Source: a virus
Virus record (IMG/VR): IMGVR_UViG_3300017752_002639
Coordinates: 1-64,000 of that record
Direction: 5' to 3' (one strand)
Length of the DNA: 64,000 nucleotides
Part shown: positions 17,301 through 29,300 of the stretch, piece after piece
Position numbering within the stretch: the first letter of the stretch is position 1
Layout: each line of letters begins with the position of its first letter
The notes under the pieces: model-generated
Seen by the model: the letters and a program-made list of their open reading frames with translations, nothing else
Database searches by the model: none
Told to the model about the DNA's origin: nothing
Made by a program: the position numbers and the translations under genes

Positions 17301-20300
17301 TGAACCTGCTCTATATACAGACGACACTTATTCATCATCGCCGACAATGATTCAAGGACACGATGGTAGTATTATTAAAGCATATGATGATTTTAGAGAT
17401 AATTTAATTTTAGAATTAGAACGTAGAATATTTAATAATATTAAAATTAAATATGATGCTAGTATATTAGATATTAATTCTTACGTTACTGGTAATTTTA
17501 GAGATAATGGATTTACTAGACAACAAATTTATGCTCCAATGATTACTGATTTTGTACAATGGTTAACATTGGTAGACGAAGATTATACAACACACAAATA
17601 CTTTAATAGACTAGATTCGTTTAGTTTTAACTATAAAAATATGCGTGGACCTAATAATACAGTTTTACCAGGTTGGTGGAGAGGTGCATACAATTATATG
17701 TATGATACTGATCGCCCGCATACACATCCTTGGGAAATGTTAGGCTTTTCAATTCAACCTACATGGTGGGAAGAACAATATGGTCCTGCTCCGTATACAG
17801 CAGAAAATAAATTACTATGGGAAGATATCGAAAAAGGTATTATTAGAGAACCTAACAAACCTTTTATTATTAATAAAAAATATGCAAGAGCAGGTTTATA
17901 TAATTACTTGCCAGTAGATATTGATGGTAACTTACTAAGTCCTTCAAATGCAAACTTACCAATTAACTATGATAGTACTGGTATTGATGATTCATTTGTA
18001 TTTGGTGACAATGGTCCTGTTGAAAGCGCCTGGAGAAGAAGTTCAGATTATCCGTTTGCAATACTTACTAGTTGGATGATTAACAATTCACCGGCATTGT
18101 TATCAGCAGGATTTGATAGATCAAGACAAGTTAGAAATACTTTAGGACAATTAATTTATACTGAATCAGGTGATCATTTAACATTAGATAAGATTGTTTT
18201 TCCTAATACTCCTAATGACAGTAAACAAGTACTTACAAGTGGTCTAGTAAACTATGTTGCAGATTATATGGCTAGTAATATTACTGCTTCCTTTAAACAG
18301 TATGGAACTAGAATTCAAAGTATAAAAAATATGCTTGGATTTAAATTAGGTGGATTTACTGATAAGTCTAAATTTAAATTAATACTTGATAGTAGAACTC
18401 CTTTAAACAAAGGAAATGTTTTTATACCAGAAGAAAACTATAATATTATATTAAACACCAGTAGTGCAATTAAACTTGTAAATTATAGTGGTGTTATTAT
18501 AGAAAAACAAACTGGCGGATTTATTGTTAGAGGTTACAGCGAAGAAACCCCAGCATTTAAATACCATAGAGCATTGCCTACCGCTAAAGACGTATATGTT
18601 AATGTAGGTGGCGTTAGCGAACCTTACACTGAATGGCAAGCCCAACAAACTTATATTGAAGGTAAAAATGTACAGTTTCAGAATGTATTCTATAAAGTTA
18701 TAAAAACACATACAGCATCAGCAAACTTTGATGCCGAGAAATTCGCTAAGATTCCACAGATACCTATTTCAGGCGGATCAGATGCATACTTTAGAGATCA
18801 GTTCGATACAAGAAATGTAGAGTTAATGCCTTATGGTACAGAATTAAAAACAATACAAGAGGTAGTAGACTTTTTACTAGGTTATCAAAGTTTCTTAAAA
18901 TTAGAAGGATTTAATTTTGAATATTATGACGGTGACGAATCTGTTATATCAGACTGGAAAAACAGTTGTCGCGAATTTATGTTTTGGAGTACACAAAATT
19001 GGGCAGAAGGTGCAATTATATCTCTAAGCCCTGTTGCTGATGAAATTAACTTTAGCACAGAATATAGTGTTGTTGATAATATTTTTGATAACTTCTTTGG
19101 ATACAGTTTGCTAAAATCAGATGGTACTAAACTAACTGATAACTTTACAAGAATTAGTAGAACAGATCCTAACAAGTTACAAGTACAGCCTAGAAATACA
19201 TCAGACGGTGTATATGCAATTAGACTTCCAATCGTACAAAAGGAACACATTATACTAATAGATAACCTAAGTGTATTTGGTGATGTAATTTATCAACCAA
19301 GTACAGGTTATAGACAAGAACGAATTAAAGTATTAGGATACAAAACTTCAGATTGGGATGGTAGTTTAAATATTCCAGGATTTATTTACAACGAAGCAAA
19401 AGTTAAACAATGGGCACAATGGACTGATTATGATATTGGCGCACTAATAAAGTATAAAGAATTTTACTATTCATCAAATGCTCAAATTGCAGGTTCTGAA
19501 ACATTTGATGATAGTCATTGGACTAGACTTTCAAGTAAGCCAGAGTCATCAATGACTACAAACTTTGAATATAAGACAAATCAGTTTACAGATTTTTACA
19601 GTTTAGACACAGATAATTTTGATGTTGATCAACAACAACTAGCACAGCATTTAATTGGTTATCAAAAACGTCAATATCTTGAAAATATTATTAATGACGA
19701 AGTAAGTCAATACAAGTTCTATCAAGGTATGATCCAAGACAAAGGAACACGTAATAGTTTAGATAAATTATTTGATGTACTAAGCAGTGCAGACAAAGAA
19801 AGTTTAGACTTTTACGAAGAATGGGCAATTAAACAAGGTCAATACGGAGCAAGCGAAGGCTTTGATGAACTTGAAATTGAATTAGACGAATTAAAATATA
19901 GAGCTGAACCACAGCCAATACATTTATCTAATGATGATACTGCTAATACTGACTTAGTTTATAGAATTAAAGATTTTGAAATCTTTAAAAAGCCTAATAA
20001 CTATACGACAAATGTACTGCCAACAGTAGATAAAGTACCAAACTTTACTAAAACTCCTGGATTTGTGCATTTAGATGATGTATCGTTATCAGTAGGAAAA
20101 TATAATGATATACTAGATCAACAGTTTACTTCTATACCAAAAGATTCATATGTATGGGTAAGCACACAAAAGCAATCATGGAATGTATTACAACATAAAT
20201 CAACACAATGGAAAGCATTGTCTGTTAAAGGAAACGCTACTGCAATTTCAACAGGAACAGACGAAGCTAATCAGTCTACGGTAACACTAAGCAATGCTCC

Positions 20301-23300
20301 AACAGATATTAAAGCTGGAGATATTATTGGTTTATATGATTTAATAGTTACTGATAAAACTACAGACGACAGTACGTTTCCAATAGCAACACAAACTACT
20401 GAGCCAGTTGAAGGATTTTATAAAGTACTTGCTGTTGCATTAAATCAGGTTGTAATTGAAACTAAAGAAGTTATCGAAGATATAATTTCATGTAATGGAA
20501 TTATAACTAAGTTTATTCCTGTTAGAGTAGCAGACTTTCAAAGTGCAAACGTACTATCACAAAACGGTGTTGATAAAGGAACACGTATTTGGATTGACGA
20601 AGATGAAAACGGTGATTGGATAGTATTAGAAAATACACAACCGTTTAATTTATTACAAAAGATTCCAGCAGAAGATACTGGTGTTAATAATAACTTTGGA
20701 CAATCATTAGCAATTGATGGAAGAAATGTTACTATGGCATTAGCATCTCCAACTGCTGATGGTAACGGAAAAATATTTACATACACTAGAGGTGGACAAA
20801 ATCAAAACTTCCAATTTACACAACTTATTGAACCAGCAGATAATATATCATCAGGCGGAATGTCATTTGGTGAAGGCGTTGCAATAAGTGCAGACGGCAA
20901 ATATATAGTAGCAGGTTCTCCTGATGCAGGCCAAGTAAAAAGTAAATTTAAAGGTAATTATAGTACAACAGCAGATTATGAAAATACTGAAGTTGTAAAA
21001 TATGGTGATAGCTTATGGGAAGCAGTAGTCGACATTGATGGAGCAAAATCTGAACAACCGTTTGGTAGCTTTGGATCAATTATTGAAGTTATTCAAGATA
21101 ACAATATCACATCCGGCGAAATAGTATTCAACAGTTTGTTAGCAGGTAATTATCCGTTTACAGATGTACCAGACGAAACAACAGGTCATATACTTGTTAG
21201 AGCACCTAAAGATGCATACGTTGCTACAGGTCCGGGTGACACAGTATTTATGGATTGGTACTTAACAACAAGTGCTAACCAAGACGCACCAACTACTCCA
21301 AGACAACCATTCAATGGTACCTTTGCAACTATTACTGAAGAGTTCTTAGAAAGAGGTCTACCAATAGTTAAAAAAGTTGATGCAGTATTATATATTAATA
21401 GTGTTAGTACTATTCCTGGAGATACATTACAAGTTGATACAGTAGGCGCAAGCGGATATGTTTCTTATACATACTCAGAAGGCGGCAGAGCTACAGTTTA
21501 TGTAACAGGTTCAGTAGGCACTTGGCCAGTATCAGGTTCACTGTTTTTAGAAACAGGCGAGTTTGTTGGCGAATTCCAAAGAGTTGCGCCAGTTGAAGAA
21601 TCAGTTGATACTAGTAACGACTTAGGTGGCTATTGGTGGTTTGATACAGATGATCAATATACTGTAGCCCCAACTAACAGTGACGAAGGTAGAGCGTTAG
21701 CAATATACAATGTTATACCAGCAGGGAAAGCTGATTCAGGTGGCACAGGCGGAAATGTTATTGACAATAAAAATGACGACATATTTGCTGGTGAAACAAG
21801 CCAACACTCATACATAAGAACATTATCATATGTAGGTACCCCAGGCGCATACGGACAGCTTGATCCTTTTGAAAGTGATTTATTTGTTATGCGAGCTCCT
21901 AAAACACTAACAGATAGTGTTACAGTAGGCGACACTATAGGGGTTGAAGTTTATAGACTACCAGCATATGCAGATGGTTCGTTTGTTGATATATCAACAA
22001 TTGGATTATCACATTTACAAACTAATAAAGATCATGAACTTGTAGCATTATGGGACGGTTACATTGACTTTGAATTAGAAGAAGGTGATAACTTTAATAG
22101 ATTTGAACCAAAGGTTGGACAGTTTGTTAGAGATAGAGTTACAGGCGCAACTGCTAAAGTAGAATTTTATCAAAGAAACAGTATCTATGCTACTATTTTT
22201 GTAAGCAATGTAGTTGGTACTTGGCAACTTGGTAGTAAGTACGGCGAAGCTTCTGATATTGAAATGCTAGGTAATCCCAATGATCCAGATTTAACTTATC
22301 GAGTTACAAGAACATTAGGTGATATTAAAGCAACAGCACTTGGCAATGACACATATAACATTGGCAAACTTTGCGTATTTAGATTAGGCGGAGTTGTTAG
22401 CCCAGTTCCAGATACTGTTGAAAGAGGAGACTTTGACTTCCATGCCGCATCAGACATAATAGATGCAGAATATATTATCTATAAAGATACACAAATATTA
22501 GGCTTACCAACAAATCCAAATATTCCAGATCAAATTAACTTTGATTGGAAAGAAAGATTTAGTTTGCCTGTGGACGCTAACGGTGTTGCTAACGATTATG
22601 ATAACTTTGGATTCTTTACAGTATATGCAAGAGAAAGTATATCTACATTTACTCCAGTAGGATCATTTATATTCCCTGAAACAATAAATGGATTAGGAAT
22701 TGGTAGTAAAATTAAAATGGCAAAACGCAATGACTTGTATAAAACATTCATTGGTTGTCGAGGAAATGGAACTACTGCTAATCCTGGTAAAATATTCTTT
22801 GTAAACAAAGGCACTGACGAAGAAGGTATTGAATATAATTGGGAACTTGCAAAAGATAAAAGATTCAAAGGTGAATTTGCACCTGAAAGAAATTACTATG
22901 TAAATGACATTGTATTCTTAGACGGTGAGTTTTATACAGCAAAAACAAATGTACAAGGCAATCCAACTACTCCAGACGATCCAGAAGCACAATTTAACAT
23001 ACTAGATTGGAACTTGTCAACTAATGACAATATTAGAAGCGTTGACTTTTTAGGTTATGTACCTAATGACACACAATACGTTCCAGGAAACGACAGTTCA
23101 TTACAATTATCTACAACAGACTTAATTGAGTTTGGACAAGAGTTTGATGTAACAGACAACGGCGAAGTATTAGCAGTTGTTGCCAAGTATGCTAACGAGC
23201 CAAGTAGAGTAATTGTTTATAGAAATCAAAATGACAACTATCAAAAATCACAAGAAATAGTTGATCCTCGATATGGCGATACTGAATACAAAGGTAACTG

Positions 23301-26300
23301 GGCAATTAACACAGCATATGCAGTTAATGATATAGTGTTATGGGGAGAGTCAGATGTTGATGTTTACAATCCTAGTGTAACTGAAGTACTAAGAGAATAC
23401 ATATGTGTCACAGCACATACAAGTGGAACTGAAATTGGTTCAGATGTTAATAAATGGATTGAGTTTGATAGAACAGAATTTGCAAAAACAGTTAGCATTA
23501 GTCAAGACGGAAAATTAATTGCAATAGGTGCACCTAATGGCGATACTACTATTGCTGAGTCTGGTAAAATTTATATTTACAAACAAGTTAATAGTACTTT
23601 TGAATTATCACAAACACTTGTAAGTGCAAATCCTATAAGAGGTGAATACTTTGGCGGAGAATTAGACTTCGACGGAAACACATTATTTGCAAGTGCATTT
23701 AATTCCGCAAGTGATGACGTTACAAACTTTGATGGATTTAAAAACAGATTATATCCTGGAAGCACAACTCCAGGAAAACAGTATCTACTAGATACTGATA
23801 GTGAAATTGTATCTCCAACAACATTCGATAATAAATTTACAACATTCCAAAACAAAATAGCAAGCAATGGTGTTGTGTATGTTTATGAAAAAATTAATGA
23901 TACATTAGTCTTTGGTCAAACATTAGATTATAATGTTGCAGACGCAAAATTCTTTGGCAGAAATATTACTGCTCAAAACAATCACATTTATATGTCATTA
24001 CCTAAGTTTAATAATGCTGATGGTAAACAAGGTCTTGTATTAGACTTTAATAAAGATATATCAAACAAAGTTTGGAAAGAACATAGAACTCCATCATTAC
24101 CTGTTGATGTTTCTAAAATCAAACGTGTTATGTTATACGACAAAGAAAAAAATGTTATTGTAACTAATCTAGATTATATTGCAGTATCACAAGGTAAAAT
24201 TGCTGGGACTGCTGATGAAGAAATACGTTATAAAACATTCTTTGATCCAGCTACATATAATACTGGTATTAACACAGATATAAGAATAAATGAGCTAACA
24301 AACTGGGGCGAAAAACAAGTTGGTCAAGTTTGGTGGGATTTAACAGATGCTAAGTTTTATGATACTACTCAAGGAAGTATAATTTATAAAACAAATAACA
24401 ATAATAAAATTGCTCCAGGTGGATCTATTGATGTATATGAATGGGTTGAAAGTACAGTAACTCCAGAACAATGGGATAAGATATCTTCACAGCCAGAAGG
24501 CGAAAGAAATGGTATAACTGGTACAAGTAAATATGGCAATAATGGATATGTTGAAAAACGCATATATGATAAAATTGCACAAAAATTTGATAAGTTGTAT
24601 TACTTCTGGGTAAAAGGTAAAACTAATGCACCTAATGTAGAAAATAGATCAATGAGTATACAAACTATTACATCGTTGATTGAAGATCCAAACGGATCGG
24701 GTTACAAGTTTGTGTCGTTCTATGACAATGGTGAAATGTCAATTCATAATTGTAAAAATTTAGTAAACAATAAAGATGTTGTTTTGAGTATACAGTATTG
24801 GACATTTAGTGAACCAGGTAGTAATATACACAATCAATATCAAATACTAACAGAAGGATTAGGTACAAGTGTGCCTTACGCAGAGATTGAAAATAAATGG
24901 ATTGATAGTTTAGTTGGATACGATAAACAATCAAGACCAGTTCCTGATACTAATCTTTCTCCGAGAGAACGTTATGGTATTTTAAATAAACCAAGACAAG
25001 GTTGGTTTATTAATAGAACTGAAGCATTAAAACAACTTGTTGAAAGAGTTAATAATGTCTTTATAGATAATCTTATTGAAGAAGAAAAGAATTTAGTCAA
25101 GTTACAAGATACAGATCCTGCTCCAAGTCAAACACTAGGATTGTTTGATGTTACAGTTGACACTGAAATAGATTTACAATTTATTGGTGTTGCACGAGCG
25201 ACAACTGCTCAAATTACACCAGTTGTTGAAAACGGAAAAATTGTTAGATTAGAAATTAATAATCCTGGACGTGGATATAGAGTTGCGCCGTCTTATACTA
25301 TAGAAGGTTCAGGTAGCGGTGCAGAATTTGAATTTACATTAGATAATTTAGGTAAAATTACAACTGCAACTGTAATAGAACAAGGCAACAACTACGGATC
25401 AAATACATTTATAACAGTACGTCCGTTTGCGGCACTAGTAACGGCTGATAGTGCAATCAATGGTAAGTGGGCATTATTCAACAGAAATGCTACTACATCT
25501 AATTGGATTCGAATTAACAGTCAAGCATATGATGTAACAAAGTTTTGGAATTATGTAGATTGGTATGCAACTGGTTATAATGCTTTTACAGAAATTGATT
25601 ATGTAATTACGCAGAGCTATGAATTAGAAAGTCTAGACGACAAATTTGGAGACGTTGTAAAAATTCTAAATATTGGCGGAGCTGGTTGGTTACTGCTAGA
25701 AAAAATTAATGATCTTGACACTACTGACTATACTGTAAACTATAAAACTATTGGTAAGCAAAACGGCACAATTCAACTGTCGCAAAACTTGTACAACTTA
25801 CAAAATAGTAGAGTAGGGTTTGATACTCAAACATTTGATACACAGTTCTTTGACAGTCAGCCAGTTGAAGAAATAAGAATTATAATGCAAGCATTAAAGC
25901 AAGATATTTTAACAGACGATCTTCAAGATGAATATAATAAGTTATTTTTTGCAGGACTGCGCTATGTGTTTGCAGAACAAGGTTATGTTGACTGGGCATT
26001 TAAAACAAGTTTTGTTAAAGCAAAACATAATGTTGGTAACTTAACACAACGAGTTACATTTAAAAATGATAGTCTTGAAAGTTACGAAGATTATATACAA
26101 GAAGTTAAACCATACACAACAACAATTAGAGAGTACCTATCAACATATGATAATGTAGAACGTAGTTCAAGTGTTATTACTGATTTTGATAGCCCTCCAA
26201 GTTACGACAATACGTCAACTACAATTGAAACTAATAACATACGTTTAATTAACGGACTGCTTACAGGTGATAGCGGCGATCGCTTTGCTAATTATCCAGA

Positions 26301-29300
26301 AAGATATTGGTTAGAAAATGCTTCGTATGAAATTATAGATATTGAAATTAGTGATGCTGGAGAAGGATATGTGTCAGCACCAAAAATTGAAATTGAAGGA
26401 AATGCTAAAGCAGAAGCAAGCCTAGGACCAGGTGGCAAAATTAGTAGTGTTAAAGTACTAAACTCTGGAAGCAATTATTTAACAAGTCCTACAATTACAA
26501 TTAACGGCGCAAAAAATGATAATGGCAGAGATGCAAGGTTGAGTGCTGTGTTAGGTAAGAGTAAAGTAAGAACAATGCACACTAAAATTAAATTTGATAG
26601 AGTGTCAGGCACGTTCTTTATTACACAGTTAAATGAATTAGAAACATTTAGTGCTACAGGATCTAAAACTGAATTTACTTTAAAATGGCCAATGGACATG
26701 AGAACTAACACTGTTGAAGTTACTGTAGATGGCGAACTAGTATTAAACAGTGAATATAGTTATCAAAACGTATATGATGCAGATACTAAACTAAATTACG
26801 GAAAAATTAGTTTTGTTAATCCACCAGCCAACACACTTACAGTTCAAGTTACTTACAAAAAAGCAATTGATTTATTAGATGCACAAGATAGAGTTAACTT
26901 GTTCTATAATCCAACAAGTGGTCAAATTGGAAACGATATCAGTCAATTAATGACAGGAGTTGATTATGGTGGTGTAGAAGTCAAGAGCTTTGAGTTTGGA
27001 TCACCTCCAGGTTGGGACACTGGCGATTGGTATAACGGTGCTTGGGATATATATGATGATTTGTTTGAGGAAGAACTATTCCAAACAGATGGATCAACAT
27101 TAGTGTTTACTCTTTCTAAACCATTAGAGAATGGTGTAAAATATAATGTTTATATCAATGGTATAAGAGTTGATGATGAAGAGTATGACGGTACATCAAG
27201 TGTTAATAATAAAAATGCATTTATGGAAACGTTAGTAGGTGACGGAATTGTTGATACACTTACAATTGAAAACGAAAACGGTTATAGAAACTTCTTAGAA
27301 ACTCAAACAGATGGACAAGATAATCCGCCAGCACAAATAATAAAAATTATTAAATCTACTTCAGATGGTGCAAGACTAATTGATTCAGAAAGTTATGATA
27401 CTGATATTAGTGGTGGCGATCTTGCATACACAACTGCAAAAGGTATTAAAGCAGAAGAAATTAATATTGATGGTGACGGCTTTGTTACAGAAACTACAAG
27501 TTCAGGACCTGAAGAAACAATTCCAGGGCAAGTATTAGATACACTAGACATTACTGTATTTGAACGTCCAGTAGGCGGAAGTAGTTTAATACAAACTACA
27601 TCATATACAGGCGATGGAGTAACAACTACGTTTAACCTTAGACAACGTCCGTATAGTTTTGAAAGTGTAATACTTAAAGTTAATGGTGCTGTACCTGCTA
27701 CTAACACTTATAAAATAGATTATAAAAATAGTGAAATTATATTTTATGTAGCACCAGCAGTAGATGATAAACTTGATATTATTAGTATGGGTGTTAGTGG
27801 TAATAATATTCTTGATTATGATGAGTTTACTACAGACGGTAGCACACAAGAATTTTTAACAAACGTTGATTACTCAGACAATGTACATGCTTATGTAACA
27901 GTTAATGGAGAAGAATTACCATTCCAATTATTAGAATCAGACGAAAGTTATGCAATAGCAAACAGATGTGTTATTAGATTTGTACAAGCACCAATTGCAG
28001 ATAAGTTAATACAGTTTGCTATATTTGATAATTCAATTGAATCCTTTAGTAAAGTGTCATTAGAAGAAATTACAGCAGATGGTAGTAGCATTGCATACCA
28101 ATTAAACAAAGTTCCTTTACAACAAGATCCTATTGCTTATCATACTATTATAATGATAGATAATAAAGTATTAAATGCAGGGTATAGTGAACAGTTTATA
28201 GTTGAAGAAAGTCAACAAGAATTTAAATTAAAAGTTTGGCAAGTTCCAATTGCATCAGTTTCAGGTAATGAAATTGAAGTATTCTTAAATGGAAGAAAGT
28301 TACAATTCTTACAAGAATGGACATATGAAGGTGCTGGTTCATTTAATCCAGCAGTTAATGCAGATGCACAACCTGGTAGTACAGTTATACTAAACAGAGG
28401 TGTTGCAGTTGCAGGAGATGAACTAAAAGTACACATTATAACAAGTGGTGAATATCAATTTGGATATTATGACTCTAGTGATGAATGGGTAGACACAGCA
28501 GGCGGCGATAGTACTCCAGCAGTTGTATACTTTGATGAAGCTCCAGCAGAAAATTCAACTATCAGAGTTTACCAGTTTACTAACCATGATAGTCAAGGAA
28601 TTGACAGACAAAATTATGATATTGTTCAGCGTACTGCAATGACAGTAGGCTCTGAAGGATATAACGAATATAGATTGCTTACTAACGGATTGTTTAATCT
28701 TAGATCAGAAGCAGTTAGTACAGATTATGTTTGGATAAGTTTAAATGGTAGATGGTTAGTTCCAACAGCAGATTACGTTTTACTTGAAAACAAAAAAACA
28801 ATAAAACTAATTACTACAGTTTACAAAGACGATGTAGTTGATGTAATACATTTTTCTAACCCACCTGTAAGTATAAAGTATGGATGGAGACAGTTTAAAG
28901 ATATATTAAACAAAAATGTTTATAAGAGACTTGATAAAGACGGGTTCTATCAACTTGCAGAAGATTTAAATTGGTATGATAGAACTATTACAGTTATTGA
29001 CAAAGATAACGGTAATTTACCTACACCAACAAAATCAAAACCTGGTATTGTGTTTATTGGAAAAGAGCGTATTGAATACTTGCGTAAAGAAGGTAATGTA
29101 TTAAAACAGTTACGTCGAGGCACAGCAGGTACAAGTATTGCTCAAATACATTCAAGCGGTACAGAGCTAGTTAACCAAAGTTTAGAAACAAGCATGCCAT
29201 ACAAAGATACAGAAGAAGTTGTTATTAACTTCTCAGGCAACTATGTTGATATGTCAACCAAGTATGATAACGATGGCGGCATAACAGTTGATGGTATTGC

